Counted from the stretch's first letter, positions 54,966-64,000 are shown. The stretch is DNA of 64,000 bases from Chromatiaceae bacterium (GCA_019356535.1 CP037918.1:1954315-2018314); one strand, 5' to 3'. Made by a program: numbers and translations. The notes: generated by a model from the letters alone, not told the origin.

Positions 54966-56148
54966 TGGTACGGCCTCCCTTGTAAGACAGGGCAAGATAA
55001 GTCGGATCGCATTCGCCGGGATGTCGTTCGAGCAGCTCGGCGGCGCGCTCGACCAGGGGCATGGCACGCGCCGCCTGCAGGTCTTCGGGCACACGCTGGC
55101 CGTCGGCCAGCCAGGCCAGTGGCAGGCCGGCGTGGATCACCGCCGAAATAGCCGCTCCCAGGCTGCCGGCCTCATCCAGTTTGGTGAGCATGCAGGCATC
55201 GGGACGGCAGGCCGAGAACAGCGCCACCGCGCGTTCCATTGCCGCACCCTCGGTGGTCGCCGACAGGGTGAGCAGGGTGGTGAGCCGGGGTCCGGCGGCC
55301 TGCAGGGTCTCTATCTGCAACTCGAAACGCTCGCTGTCACTGCCCATTCCGGCGGTATCAATGAGGATCAACCGCCGGTCGGACAGCGAATCGATGGCAT
55401 CGCGCATGCTGTCGGGTTCGTCGGCGGTGCGTACCGGGACGTTGAGGATGCGGCCATAGGTATGCAGTTGGTCGCGCGCACCAATGCGGAAATTGTCGGT
55501 GCTGATCAGCCCGATGTTGCGATGGCCATGGCGCAGCGCGAAACGTGCCGCGATCTTGGCAATGCTGGTGGTCTTGCCCACACCGGTCGGCCCCACCAGC
55601 GCAAGCACGCCACCGCGCTCGAGGATGTCCTGGTCGCAGGTGGGGATCTCGCCGGCGAGCAGGAACAGCGCCTTGCGCCAGGCCTGTTCCGGGTCTTCGA
55701 TAGCGGCTACGCGCTGCAACAGTTTCTGTGCCAGGTCGGCGGCCAGCCCCAGGCGCATCAGCTTCTCGAACAGGGCCTGCGCCTGCGGGGCACGCTGCCC
55801 AAGATCATGCCAGCTCATGCTCGCCAGCTCGGCCTGCAACCAGCGCCGCAGATTTTGCATCTCCTCGCGCATGGCCTGGAGTTCGTCGTGCTCTGCCGGG
55901 GGAGGATTGCCGGCGGCAGAGGCTTGCCGATATCCCCGGCGGTGTTGTCCTGCTGTGGCCTCCCGCCGCGCGGCCTGAGGGATTGCGGTCTCGACATCCG
56001 CCTCGCTCACCAGGTCCACTGCGGCAGTGAGTTCGACGCCTTCGTCGGTGCTCTTGTTGGAGAGGATGACGGCATCCTCGCCGAGGGTCTCGCGTACCAT
56101 GCGCAACGCCTGGCGCATGTCCGGTGCCACGAATCGCTTTATTTTCAT
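54952..56148 (-). CDS. flhF: Flagellar biosynthesis SRP-type GTPase FlhF
   Basis: The 398-residue protein has an N-terminal basic B domain (MKIKRFVAPDMRQALRMVRETLGEDAVILS). An N-domain-like helical region follows, then the SRP GTPase domain with LVGPTGVGKTTSIAKIAARF (G1) and LILIDTAGMG (G3). Late motifs are TKLDEAGSLGAAIS (G4/G5) and LPLAWLADGQRVPEDL. It places the flagellum at the cell pole. flhA ends 39 bases upstream. Confidence 0.96.
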   Translation of the reverse strand: MKIKRFVAPDMRQALRMVRETLGEDAVILSNKSTDEGVELTAAVDLVSEADVETAIPQAARREATAGQHRRGYRQASAAGNPPPAEHDELQAMREEMQNLRRWLQAELASMSWHDLGQRAPQAQALFEKLMRLGLAADLAQKLLQRVAAIEDPEQAWRKALFLLAGEIPTCDQDILERGGVLALVGPTGVGKTTSIAKIAARFALRHGHRNIGLISTDNFRIGARDQLHTYGRILNVPVRTADEPDSMRDAIDSLSDRRLILIDTAGMGSDSERFELQIETLQAAGPRLTTLLTLSATTEGAAMERAVALFSACRPDACMLTKLDEAGSLGAAISAVIHAGLPLAWLADGQRVPEDLQAARAMPLVERAAELLERHPGECDPTYLALSYKGGRTNARV

Positions 56149-56187
56149 GCCATCTGGCCCCTGTCTGCTGCGGGGCCCGCGGCCCCG

Positions 56188-58284
56188 TTACCCCTGTGCC
56201 GGATCCCGTCCGATGGTGTGGATCACCTGGATCTTCCGGTTGTCCGGTATTTCGTTGTAGGAGAGGACGTGCATCCCCGGCACGCTCTGGCGGACGAAGC
56301 GAGCCATCCAGGGACGGATCGCCGCAGCCACCAGGAGGATCGCTTCCTGCCCGTTCATCTCCTGCTGTCGCGCCGCGTCGGCCAACGCCACCTGGATCTG
56401 CTCGAGCAATCCGGGTTCGACCCCGGCACCGTCTTCTCCTGCGTTCATCAATGCCTGTTGCAAGAGGCGTTCCAATCCCGGCTCGAGCACGATGACCGGA
56501 ATTTCTTCCACGTTTCCAGCGACTTGCTGGACGATGGCCCGTCTCAGGGCAACCCGCACAGCGGCGGTCAGGGCGTCGGCATCCTGACTCCGAGGGGCCT
56601 CCTCCGCCAGGGTTTCGGCGATGGTGCGGATGTCGCGGATGCTCACGTGCTCGGCGAGCAGGTTCTGCAACACACGCAGCACCGTGGTCAGCGGCAACAG
56701 CTTGGGCACCAGGTCCTCGACCAGCTTGGGCGCGACCTGCGCCAGATTGTCGAGCAGTTGCTGTACTTCCTCGTGGCCGAGCAGTTCGTGGGCATGACGC
56801 TGCAACAGCTCGCTCAGGTGAGTGGCGACCACGGTACTGGCATCGACCACAGTGTAGCCGAGGGTCTGCGCATGATCGCGTTGCGCGGGATCGATCCACA
56901 CTGCCTCCAGACCGAAGGCCGGGTCGGTAGTGGGCGTTCCCTGCAATTCGCCAAACACCTTGCCGGGATTGATCGCCAGTTCGCGATCCGGGAACACTTC
57001 GGCCTCACCCACCGGCACCCCATGCAGGCTGATGCGGTAGGCATTGGGTCCGAGATCGAGGTTGTCGCGGATGTGCACCGGCTGAATCAGGAAGCCCAGT
57101 TCCTGCGACAGCTTCTTGCGTACACCCTTGATACGGTTCATGAGCTGACCACCCTGGCTGCGATCGACCAGCGGGATCAGGCGATAGCCGACCTCAAGAC
57201 CGATGATGTCCACCGGCTGTACATCGTCCCAGCTCAGCTCGCGGGTCTCGGACGACTCCGATTCCACCGGGACCGGCAGCTCGTTCTCGTCCACTCCCTC
57301 AGGTTGCGCCTGGCGTCGCGCCACCATCCAGGCGGTCCCGCCCAGGGTCGCGCCGAGCAGCAGGAACACCAGGTTGGGCATGCCGGGGATCAGGCCCAGC
57401 AGGCCGATGATGCCGGCGGCGATACCCAGTGCGCGCGGGTTGTCCACCAGTTGCTTGCCCACCTGGCTGCCCATGTCCTCGGAACTCGAGACCCGGGTGA
57501 CGATGATCGCCGCCGCGGTGGACAGCAGCAGCGAAGGAATCTGCGCGACCAGGCCGTCGCCGATGGTCAGCAGCACGTAGTTGTGCAGCGCCGTGCCCAT
57601 GTCCAGGCCGTGCTGTCCCATGCCGATGGCCAGGCCACCGACGATATTGATCAGCAGGATCAGGATGCCGGCGATGGCATCGCCACGTACAAACTTGGAG
57701 GCACCGTCCATGGCACCGTAGAAATCGGCCTCGCGGGTCACATCCTCGCGTCGGCGGCGGGCCTCGTCCTGATCGATCAGCCCGGCATTGAGATCGGCGT
57801 CGATGGCCATCTGCTTGCCCGGCATGGCGTCCAGGGTGAAACGCGCGGAGACCTCGGAGACCCGGCCCGCACCTTTGGTCACCACCACGAAGTTGATGAT
57901 CACCAGGATCATGAACACCACCAGACCGACCGCGTAGTTGCCACCGATGACGAAGGCACCGAAGGCCTCGATCACCTTGCCAGCGGCATCTCCACCATTG
58001 TGGCCTTCAAGCAGCACGACCCGCGTGGAGGCGACGTTGAGTGCCAGGCGCAGCAGGGTAGCGACCAGCAGGATAGAGGGAAAAAGCCCGAAATCCAGTG
58101 GACGCAGGGCATAGACCACTACCAGCAACACCACCAGCGACAACGCAATGTTGAAGGTGAAGAACAGGTCGAGCAGAAAGGGCGGCAGCGGCAGGACGAT
58201 CATCGCCAGCAGCATCAGAATGACCAGGGGCGCCCCCAGGCCGCGCGCGCCAACCTGTTTCATATTGGCGAGTATCGCTTCCAT
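56188..58284 (-). CDS. flhA: Flagellar type III export gate protein FlhA
   Basis: The 698-residue protein has eight N-terminal membrane segments with the conserved FHIPEP-type cytoplasmic loop (RVSEVSARFTLDAMPGKQMAIDADLNAGLIDQDEAR). A large C-terminal cytoplasmic export domain follows (from about residue 340). It forms the export gate nonamer for flagellar substrates. It follows flhB after 17 bases. Confidence 0.97.
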   Translation of the reverse strand: MEAILANMKQVGARGLGAPLVILMLLAMIVLPLPPFLLDLFFTFNIALSLVVLLVVVYALRPLDFGLFPSILLVATLLRLALNVASTRVVLLEGHNGGDAAGKVIEAFGAFVIGGNYAVGLVVFMILVIINFVVVTKGAGRVSEVSARFTLDAMPGKQMAIDADLNAGLIDQDEARRRREDVTREADFYGAMDGASKFVRGDAIAGILILLINIVGGLAIGMGQHGLDMGTALHNYVLLTIGDGLVAQIPSLLLSTAAAIIVTRVSSSEDMGSQVGKQLVDNPRALGIAAGIIGLLGLIPGMPNLVFLLLGATLGGTAWMVARRQAQPEGVDENELPVPVESESSETRELSWDDVQPVDIIGLEVGYRLIPLVDRSQGGQLMNRIKGVRKKLSQELGFLIQPVHIRDNLDLGPNAYRISLHGVPVGEAEVFPDRELAINPGKVFGELQGTPTTDPAFGLEAVWIDPAQRDHAQTLGYTVVDASTVVATHLSELLQRHAHELLGHEEVQQLLDNLAQVAPKLVEDLVPKLLPLTTVLRVLQNLLAEHVSIRDIRTIAETLAEEAPRSQDADALTAAVRVALRRAIVQQVAGNVEEIPVIVLEPGLERLLQQALMNAGEDGAGVEPGLLEQIQVALADAARQQEMNGQEAILLVAAAIRPWMARFVRQSVPGMHVLSYNEIPDNRKIQVIHTIGRDPAQG

Positions 58285-58301
58285 CGCTTCAGTCCTGTGG
58301 T

Positions 58302-59435
58302 TCAGTCATGCCGGAAATCCTCCGGCACCGGGAAGTCTTCCGGCGGCTGTGGTGGCACGCCGCCCTCCTCACGCCAGGCACGCAGCTGGAACACATAGGC
58401 CAGCAATTGCGCCACGGCCAGGAAAAGCTGCGCGGGGATGGTCTCGTTCAGCTCGGTATGGAAATAGATGGCACGCGCGAGCACCGGCGCCTCGATTACC
58501 GGGATGGCGTGGGCATCACCGATCTCGCGGATCTGCGCTGCAACCAAATCCTTGCCCTTGGCGATCAGCAGGGGCGCGCGCATGCGCTCCGGATCGTAGC
58601 GCAGCGCCACCGCGTAGTGCGTCGGGTTGGTGACAATGACATCGGCCTTGGGCACCTCCTGCATCATGCGCCGCTGCGCCATCTCGCGCTGCAACTGGCG
58701 GATGCGCCCGCGCACCTCGGGCCGGCCCTCGGTCTCCTTCATCTCGTCGCGCACTTCCTGCAAGGTCATCTTCAGTTCCTTCTTGTGCTGCCAGAGCTGG
58801 AAGGGAACGTCGATGATCGCCATCAGAATCATGGTGGACGCGATCAACAGCGCGGCCCAACCCACCAGTGACAACCCCTCGACCAGTGCCTGCCCAGGGT
58901 CGTGGCTGCCCAAGGTCAGGATGTCGTCGCGCCAGGCCCAGAGCACCCAGGCGGTGACCAGGGACACCAGCAGGAACTTGGCCAGCGACTTGAGCAGTTC
59001 CATCAGCCCCTTGGGGCCGAAGATGCGCTTGAGCCCCTTGATCGGATCGAGCTTGGAAAACTTGGGCCGCATCGCCTCGATACTCAGGTTGAAGCCCCCG
59101 AGCGCTACCGAAGCGGCGATGGCCACCACCATCATCACTGCGAAAAAGGGGGCCAACATGAGCAAGGCATCCTGGATGGCGCTGATCAGATGCGCCAGCA
59201 GGGCGTTGGGATCGAACACGTCCGCACGGCGCAACATCAGGTGCTGGCGAAACTGCGCCTGGAAGCCACTGCCGAAGTGGCCACCCATGAGCATCATGAC
59301 GGCCACACCGACCAGGGTGAGCGCCGCGGTGTTGAGTTCGCGCGAACGCGGCACCTGCCCCTTCTTGCGCGCATCGCTCAGGCGCTTGGATGTGGGGTCG
59401 TGCGACTTCTCCTGGCCGTCTTCGTTCTCTGCCAT
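58302..59435 (-). CDS. flhB: Flagellar export switch protein FlhB
   Basis: The 377-residue protein has four membrane segments and a cytoplasmic domain with the autocleavage site in DVIVTNPTHYAVAL (Asn-Pro-Thr-His). The N-terminus is charged (QEKSHDPTSKRLSDARKKGQVPRSREL), as usual. It switches substrate specificity from rod/hook to filament. It follows fliR after 3 bases. Confidence 0.97.
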   Translation of the reverse strand: MAENEDGQEKSHDPTSKRLSDARKKGQVPRSRELNTAALTLVGVAVMMLMGGHFGSGFQAQFRQHLMLRRADVFDPNALLAHLISAIQDALLMLAPFFAVMMVVAIAASVALGGFNLSIEAMRPKFSKLDPIKGLKRIFGPKGLMELLKSLAKFLLVSLVTAWVLWAWRDDILTLGSHDPGQALVEGLSLVGWAALLIASTMILMAIIDVPFQLWQHKKELKMTLQEVRDEMKETEGRPEVRGRIRQLQREMAQRRMMQEVPKADVIVTNPTHYAVALRYDPERMRAPLLIAKGKDLVAAQIREIGDAHAIPVIEAPVLARAIYFHTELNETIPAQLFLAVAQLLAYVFQLRAWREEGGVPPQPPEDFPVPEDFRHD

Positions 59436-59438
59436 GTC

Positions 59439-60215
59439 TCACCTCGCCTGCAACAGTGCCACGCCGAGGCCCAGCGCCTCATTCACCAGCTGATCGAAAC
59501 CCTGCATGACCTGCGGCAGCGTCAGCCATATCACCAGGAAACCGGCCAGCAGAATGATGGGGAAACCGATGGAAAAGATGTTGAGTTGCGGCGCCGCACG
59601 CGAGACCACGCCCATGCCGATATTGATCAGCAACAGGGCAACGATCACCGGCAGGGCCATCAGCAGGCCAGCGGCAAACAGCCGCGAGGACCAGCTCACC
59701 ACACCCCAGAGCCCGGCACGGCTCAGGCCGTCGGTCGCCACTGGCAGCAGGTGAAAGCTCTGCGCTACGCTACCGAGCAACAACAGATGCCCGTTACCCA
59801 GCAGAAAGGCCAGCATGGCCAGAATCAGCCAGTATTGCGAAACCACCGGCACCTGTACGCCGTTGGCCGGGTCCATCATGTTCGCAAAGCCCAGGCCCAT
59901 GCTGTAGGCCATCGCCTGTCCACCGAACACCAGGGCGTTGAAGGCGAGTTGCAGCACGAACCCCATCATGGCCCCGATGCCGACCTGTTGCAGCGCGATC
60001 ATCACCCCTTCCGGGCCGAACACATCGACCACCGGCGAGGACGGGATCAACGGTTGCAGCAACAGGGTGATCAACACCGCCAGCAACACCCGCCAACGCG
60101 CCGGCACCTGGCGCACGCTGAACACCGGCGCGACCATCAAGACCGCGCCGATACGCACGAAGGGCCAGAAGAAATCGGCCAGCCATTGTTGCATTTGGGC
60201 ATCGGTGAATTGCAT
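59439..60215 (-). CDS. fliR: Flagellar export protein FliR
   Basis: The 258-residue, very hydrophobic protein has about six membrane segments. It includes WPFVRIGAVLMVAPVFSVRQVPARWRVLLAV near the N-terminus and LPVIVALLLINIGMGVVSRAAPQLNIFSIGFP near the C-terminus. Start chosen at MQFTDAQMQQW with GGGAAG upstream; longer in-frame starts overlap the fliQ end. Part of the FliPQR core. Confidence 0.95.
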   Translation of the reverse strand: MQFTDAQMQQWLADFFWPFVRIGAVLMVAPVFSVRQVPARWRVLLAVLITLLLQPLIPSSPVVDVFGPEGVMIALQQVGIGAMMGFVLQLAFNALVFGGQAMAYSMGLGFANMMDPANGVQVPVVSQYWLILAMLAFLLGNGHLLLLGSVAQSFHLLPVATDGLSRAGLWGVVSWSSRLFAAGLLMALPVIVALLLINIGMGVVSRAAPQLNIFSIGFPIILLAGFLVIWLTLPQVMQGFDQLVNEALGLGVALLQAR

Positions 60216-60244
60216 GCTTCCCATCCGCCGGCCAGCCGCGCTGG

Positions 60245-60520
60245 CTAGCCGATCATGTACGGTATGTTCTCGATCAGGCGCTGAGTGAAACCGGTGATCT
60301 GGCGTAGCAGCCAAGGCCCGGTGGCCATCAGCACCAGCGCCACCGCAATCAGCTTGGGAACAAAGCTCAACGTCATCTCGTTGATCTGGGTCGCCGCCTG
60401 GAACATGGCGATCAGCAGGCCCACCGCCAGAGAAATCAGCAGGATGGGCGCGGCCAGCAGCATGGTGACCTCCATGGCCTCTCGCCCGATGGTGATGACC
60501 GAATCCGCATCCATGTTCAC
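60245..60520 (-). CDS. fliQ: Flagellar export protein FliQ
   Basis: The 91-residue protein has two membrane helices, with conserved LLAAPILLISLAVGLLIAMFQAATQINEMTLSFVPK. It lies between fliP (1-base gap) and fliR. Start could also be the ATG two codons later. Confidence 0.96.
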   Translation of the reverse strand: MNMDADSVITIGREAMEVTMLLAAPILLISLAVGLLIAMFQAATQINEMTLSFVPKLIAVALVLMATGPWLLRQITGFTQRLIENIPYMIG

Positions 60521-60521
60521 C

Positions 60522-61256
60522 TCACACGTAGAAACTGGTAGCCAGGGTGCCCATCACCATGGCCCAACCATCGACCAGAACGAACAGCATGATCTTGAAC
60601 GGCAGCGATATGATCAGCGGCGAGAGCATCATCATGCCCATCGACATCAACACACTGGCCACCACCAGGTCGATGACCAGGAAGGGAATGAACAATAGAA
60701 AACCGATCTGGAAAGCCGTCTTCAGCTCGCTGGTGGCAAAGGCCGGCATCAGCAGACTGAAGGGCACATCCTCGTGGCGCTCGAAACCTGCCTCGCCGGC
60801 GATGCGCGCGAACAGCGCCAGGTCATCGTCGCGGGTCTGCGCCAGCATGAATTCGCGCATCGGCTCGCGCGCCCGCTCAAGCGCCTGTTGCGCGCTGATC
60901 TGCTCGGCCAGATAGGGCCCCAGCGCCTGGTCGTACACCTTGTTGAACACCGGCGACATGATGAAGAAGGTGAGAAACAGAGCGATACCGATCAGCACTT
61001 GGTTCGATGGCGTCTGCGCGGTACCCAACGCCTGGCGCAGGATGGACAACACGATCACGATGCGGGTGAACGAGGTCATCAGCATCAGTGCCGCCGGTAA
61101 CAGCGACAGCGCGGTCATCAGCAACAGCACCTGGATGCTCAAGGTCCAGGTCTGGCCACCCTGCCCGTCCGGGCTCACGGTCAGGGCGTCGATGCCCGGT
61201 GCGGCCTGCGCCAATACAGGCAGCAGGCAGAGCAGCAGGCAGATCAGGCGCTTCAT
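60522..61256 (-). CDS. fliP: Flagellar export protein FliP
   Basis: This is a 244-residue protein with a signal peptide ([18 protein letters not shown]) and four membrane segments. Conserved segments are [40 protein letters not shown] and [26 protein letters not shown]. It overlaps fliO by 4 bases. Confidence 0.97.
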   Translation of the reverse strand: MKRLICLLLCLLPVLAQAAPGIDALTVSPDGQGGQTWTLSIQVLLLMTALSLLPAALMLMTSFTRIVIVLSILRQALGTAQTPSNQVLIGIALFLTFFIMSPVFNKVYDQALGPYLAEQISAQQALERAREPMREFMLAQTRDDDLALFARIAGEAGFERHEDVPFSLLMPAFATSELKTAFQIGFLLFIPFLVIDLVVASVLMSMGMMMLSPLIISLPFKIMLFVLVDGWAMVMGTLATSFYV

Positions 61257-61645
61257 GCCGTCGCCTCCCCGGCTTCGCGCAGCTGCGTGGCAAAATCCTG
61301 ATCGGCCTTGCGCAGCACGTGCAGCAGGCGAACATTGCCTTGGGCGACACCGAGCAACAGGCGCTCACCCTCGACTTCGACGATCACCGCGCGTTCACGC
61401 GGCCCCAGCGACACCCCGCCGATCACCTGCACCCGCGACTTGCCGCCGATACCCGGGGTGCCCAGGTATCGCTTGACCAGCCAGGCAAGTCCCAGCAAGA
61501 CCCCCAGCACAACGATCAGACCGCCAGCGGTCTGCACGAGTTGTCCGCCCAGATCGGCATCGGCCACTGGTGCCGGCGGCACCGCGGCCCAAGCTGCCGG
61601 AGCAATCAGACTGAACAGGAACGGCAGCGGTCGCATGTTCAACAC
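61253..61645 (-). CDS. fliO: Flagellar biosynthesis protein FliO
   Basis: The 130-residue protein has an N-terminal signal-like segment and one strong membrane helix ([24 protein letters not shown]). A cytoplasmic beta-rich part contains [27 protein letters not shown]. FliO helps FliP assemble. It overlaps fliN by 7 bases; an alternative ATG 3 codons later avoids the overlap. Confidence 0.93.
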   Translation of the reverse strand: MLNMRPLPFLFSLIAPAAWAAVPPAPVADADLGGQLVQTAGGLIVVLGVLLGLAWLVKRYLGTPGIGGKSRVQVIGGVSLGPRERAVIVEVEGERLLLGVAQGNVRLLHVLRKADQDFATQLREAGEATA

Positions 61646-62055
61646 CGCAGCGTCTTGACCCGGTCAGCCGGGCTGACGATGTCGGTGAGGCGGATACCGA
61701 ACTTCTCGTTCACCACCACTACCTCACCCTGCGCAATCAGGGTGCCATTGACCAGCACATCCATGGGCTCACCGGCCAAGCGGTCGAGTTCTACAACCGA
61801 GCCCTGATTGAGCTGCAACAGGTTGCGGATGTTGATGCGCGTGCGGCCGATCTCCATGGAGATGGTCACCGGCACGTCGAGGATGGCATCCAGCTTGATG
61901 TCGCCGCCACAGCCCTCGGGTTCGAGCTGCTCAAAGCTGGCAGCTTGGGCATCCTCGACTTCGGCCTCGCCCTGCTCCTCCAGTGCAGCAGCCCATTCGT
62001 CGGCCAGTGCCTGATCGTCCACAGTCGCTTCGGTGTTTTCGGTCTCTTCGCTCAT
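61639..62055 (-). CDS. fliN: Flagellar motor switch protein FliN
   Basis: The 138-residue protein has an acidic, disordered N-terminus (about 55 residues) and the conserved SpoA domain (LDAILDVPVTISMEIGRTRINIRNLLQLNQGSVVELD). Late motifs are GEPMDVLVNGTLIAQGEVVVVNEKFGIRLTDIV. It forms the C-ring base with FliM and binds FliH. It overlaps fliM by 4 bases. Confidence 0.97.
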   Translation of the reverse strand: MSEETENTEATVDDQALADEWAAALEEQGEAEVEDAQAASFEQLEPEGCGGDIKLDAILDVPVTISMEIGRTRINIRNLLQLNQGSVVELDRLAGEPMDVLVNGTLIAQGEVVVVNEKFGIRLTDIVSPADRVKTLRC

Positions 62056-63131
62056 GATGCGGCTCCCTGTGTCAGTGCCCGCGGCTCCGGTTGTTGTGTC
62101 TCGGTCTGCTCGTCTTCGGATTTGTCGAGCAGGATCAGCTCATGCAGACCGACCGTCCGGGGACGTTCGATCCACTCCTGTACCTTGATGGCATAGTGGT
62201 CCTTGTGTACCCCGAGGACGCCGCGAAACAGCGGCAGCCCTTCGGCACAGACCTCGATGGTCTCGGGGATGTCGATGGGAATGATGTCGCCTACCTGGAG
62301 TTCGGAGAGCTCGCGCACACTCAGCTCCACCTGTGCCAGCTCCGAGTTGATCTCGATCGAGGCGTCGAGAATCTCCTCGCGCATGGCTTTCTCCCAGCGC
62401 TCGTCCTTTTCCCCTCGGTCACTCTGCACACCGGCATCCAGCAACTCGCGAATCGGCTCGAGCATGGAGTACGGCAGGCAGATGTAGAAATCGCCGCCAC
62501 CCGACTCCAGGTCCACGTTGAAGGTGGTCACCACCACTACCTCGGTGGGGCTGACGATGTTGGCGAACTGCGGGTTGACCTCGGAACCCTGGTATTCGAA
62601 GCGCACGTCAAGCACCGGCTCCCAGGCCTTCTTCAGGTCCTCGAAGGCGATCTCGAGCAGCATCTGCACCACGCGCAGCTCGGTGGGGGTGAAGTCCCGC
62701 CCCTCGATCTTGGTATGGAAACGACCCGTGCCACCGAAAAAACTGTCCACGGCGCTGAACACCAGCTTGGGGTCGAGCACGAACAGCGACTTGCCGCGCA
62801 GCGGTGCGATCTTGACCATGTTCAGGCTGGTAGGCACGAACAGGCTGTGCACGAACTCCCCGAACTTGAGCATCTGCACTCCCGACACCGCGATATCCGA
62901 GCTGCGCCGCAGCATGTTGAACAGACTGGTGCGGAAGTAACGGGCAAAACGCTCGTTGATCATTTCCAGCGTCGGCAGGCGACCGCGGACGATGCGATCC
63001 TGGCTGGCAAAATCGTAGACACGCGCGCCGTCGGGGTCGACCGGGACGTCGGTCTCGGTCTCCACCGCGCCGTCGTCAACACCATGGAGCAGCGCGTCGA
63101 TTTCGTCTTGTGAGAGCAGATCGTCGGCCAT
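62052..63131 (-). CDS. fliM: Flagellar motor switch protein FliM
   Basis: This is a 359-residue protein. The N-terminal CheY-binding peptide is LLSQDEIDALLHGVDDG. The middle CheC-like domain includes GGTGRFHTKIEGRDFTPTELRVVQ, and the C-terminal SpoA domain includes VGDIIPIDIPETIEV. Start placed at the ATG at 63131 (MADDLLSQ) because the AGG sequence lies about 9 bases before it; an ATG two codons earlier is possible. It overlaps fliN. Confidence 0.96.
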   Translation of the reverse strand: MADDLLSQDEIDALLHGVDDGAVETETDVPVDPDGARVYDFASQDRIVRGRLPTLEMINERFARYFRTSLFNMLRRSSDIAVSGVQMLKFGEFVHSLFVPTSLNMVKIAPLRGKSLFVLDPKLVFSAVDSFFGGTGRFHTKIEGRDFTPTELRVVQMLLEIAFEDLKKAWEPVLDVRFEYQGSEVNPQFANIVSPTEVVVVTTFNVDLESGGGDFYICLPYSMLEPIRELLDAGVQSDRGEKDERWEKAMREEILDASIEINSELAQVELSVRELSELQVGDIIPIDIPETIEVCAEGLPLFRGVLGVHKDHYAIKVQEWIERPRTVGLHELILLDKSEDEQTETQQPEPRALTQGAAS

Positions 63132-63141
63132 GGTCATGCGC

Positions 63142-63666
63142 CTATTGCAGTACGAACTCGGTGAAGTACACGCCCTTGATCTTCCCCGGCTGGTCCATCT
63201 CTTCCATCTTGTTCTGCAACAGTTCCAGTACCGCCTGTTGCAATTTCTGCTTGCCCTCCAGGGTGAGCAGCTCGGCGGATGACTGCGACTCGAACAGGTT
63301 GTTCAGGTGATGACGCAGCATGGGGTCGTTGGCGGTGATGAAATCCGCCACCGGCTGTTGTCGCGTGAAGACGGTGACTGCGATCTGCAACATTTTCGCC
63401 GGCCCACCCGGCGGCAGGTTGACGATGAACTTGGGCTCCATCTCCACGTAGATCGGTTCACCCTCGGGCGCCGCCTCGGGCTTGGGCTGTTCCTCCTCGG
63501 CCTGCGCCGCCTTCTCGTCTTCGGGAGGCTCCTCGCCGCCCATCAGGAAAAACGCCGCGCCACCGCCACCAAGCAGCAGCACCACCAAGCCCACGATGAG
63601 GAACAGCTTCTTCTTGCCGCCTCCGCCGCCTTCTTCGCCTTCGATGTCCTTGTCGTCTTTCGCCAT
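63142..63666 (-). CDS. fliL: Flagellar basal body-associated protein FliL
   Basis: The 174-residue protein has a charged Gly-rich N-terminus and one membrane helix (KLFLIVGLVVLLLGGGGAAFFLMGG). An acidic linker precedes the periplasmic FliL domain (YVEMEPKFIVNLPPGGPAKMLQIAVTVFTR). It supports the stator. The start at 63666 gives the family N-terminus; a sigma-54-type promoter lies 42-57 bases upstream. It heads the fliL-flhG operon as seen here. Confidence 0.94.
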   Translation of the reverse strand: MAKDDKDIEGEEGGGGGKKKLFLIVGLVVLLLGGGGAAFFLMGGEEPPEDEKAAQAEEEQPKPEAAPEGEPIYVEMEPKFIVNLPPGGPAKMLQIAVTVFTRQQPVADFITANDPMLRHHLNNLFESQSSAELLTLEGKQKLQQAVLELLQNKMEEMDQPGKIKGVYFTEFVLQ

Positions 63667-63707
63667 GGTCTTCCCCGTGGTCACCAGTGATTGCCTGCCA
63701 CAGGAAC

Positions 63708-63723
63708 TGCAATCGCCATGCCA
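63708..63723 (-). promoter_or_regulatory. Sigma-54 (RpoN) promoter upstream of fliL
   Basis: On the minus strand TGGCATGGCGATTGCA has GG and GC exactly 10 bases apart, matching the consensus TGGCAC-N5-TTGCA nearly completely. RpoN control by a FleQ-like activator is usual for fliL operons of polar flagellates. Confidence 0.75.
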
Positions 63724-63838
63724 GTCTGTGACCGCCAGATAAAACAAGGAACATCAATAACTTGCGAAGAAGGCAAGCAGCAGGGACGAAAGTTTGGCGC
63801 CTTCCGCCCCGATGGCAGGGCGGAAAACCGGCACCTGT

Positions 63839-64000
63839 TCAGCGCGATCCCAGGTGCAGCAGGAGCTGGTCCAGCGGGATGGGCGGAGAGAAGTGATAAC
63901 CCTGCAACAGGGTGCAGCCTTCGCGGCACAGATAGTGGGCCTGCGCCTCGCTCTCCACGCCTTCGGCCACGGTGTCGAGCTGAAGCTCACGGGCAATCGC
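63839..64000 (-). CDS. EAL-domain cyclic-di-GMP phosphodiesterase, C-terminal fragment (cut by window edge)
   Basis: The last 53 codons are visible: AIARELQLDTVAEGVES, AQAHYLCREGCTLLQGYHFSPP and LDQLLLH. The VAEGVE and QGY.FSPP signatures are those at the C-terminal end of EAL domains. Catalytic residues and any other domains lie outside the window. The hairpin TTCCGCCC...GGGCGGAA at 63802-63825, 14 bases after the stop, may end its transcript, though it has no T-run. Confidence 0.88.
   Translation of the reverse strand, partial: AIARELQLDTVAEGVESEAQAHYLCREGCTLLQGYHFSPPIPLDQLLLHLGSR

Noticed and set aside
54640..58398. A 1252-codon open frame on the plus strand
   Set aside because: It runs antisense through flhG, flhF and flhA, has low-complexity Gln/His/Arg-rich translation and no family similarity; it is an effect of high GC codon bias.

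Overview
The window is GC-rich, densely packed gammaproteobacterial chromosome. The gene content suggests a motile, polarly flagellated chemolithoautotroph. It carries two complete RuBisCO systems (form II CbbM and form I CbbL/CbbS, each with its own CbbQ/CbbO activase pair), a fructose-bisphosphate aldolase and a BicA-like SulP transporter. Motility genes follow the FlhF/FlhG/FliA/CheZ/MotCD layout of polar flagellates. Many sulfur oxidisers of the Chromatiales type look like this, but no sulfur-oxidation gene lies in the window, so the lifestyle is inferred from carbon fixation alone.

Region by region: 1-6.1 kb holds the 3' end of glnD, a VOC protein and EamA exporter pair, and the lysine/diaminopimelate genes dapC-dapD-(ArsC-like)-dapE. 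6.3-12.6 kb (minus strand) holds ppk1, two small uncharacterised genes and the syntenic set hinT-recR-ybaB-dnaX with the 4.5S SRP RNA gene. 12.6-26.0 kb is the carbon-fixation locus: cbbR (divergent), a small unknown gene, cbbM, cbbQ, cbbO, then cbbL, cbbS, a second cbbQ and cbbO, a second small unknown gene and an aldolase. 26-30.6 kb has an unknown gene, an RRM protein and a cold-shock protein (minus), then the SulP transporter and purK-purE. 30.8-34.6 kb is a zinc-uptake operon znuA-znuC-znuB-zur preceded by a probable Zur box and ending in a glycerate-kinase-like gene. 34.7-39.4 kb is an accessory segment: an IS3-family element, four genes of mostly unknown function including a metallophosphoesterase, and a decayed WYL-type regulator. 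39.5-45.1 kb has tRNA-Ser(GGA), a YbaK-domain protein, a methyltransferase, AsmA, MscS and a decayed DUF4197 gene. 45.1-63.7 kb is one long minus-strand flagellar/chemotaxis block, fliLMNOPQR-flhBA-flhF-flhG-fliA-cheYZAB-motCD-parA-cheW-DUF2802, with a sigma-54-type promoter before fliL and a sigma-28-type promoter before cheY. The window ends inside an EAL-domain gene.

The most notable observations are as follows. (1) Two small proteins that no known family explains, one at each end of the double RuBisCO locus, are recognisable paralogues of each other; they are candidates for an undescribed RuBisCO-associated function. (2) The form I small subunit carries an about 25-residue C-terminal tail beyond the usual end of form IA small subunits. 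(3) The form II-linked CbbO contains an in-frame insertion made from a dispersed GC-rich palindromic repeat. (4) The aldolase is fused to a C-terminal Dabb-type domain. (5) CheA has three near-identical copies of a short acidic motif in its linker.

All assignments come from reading the sequence and from memory of protein families; no database search was run.
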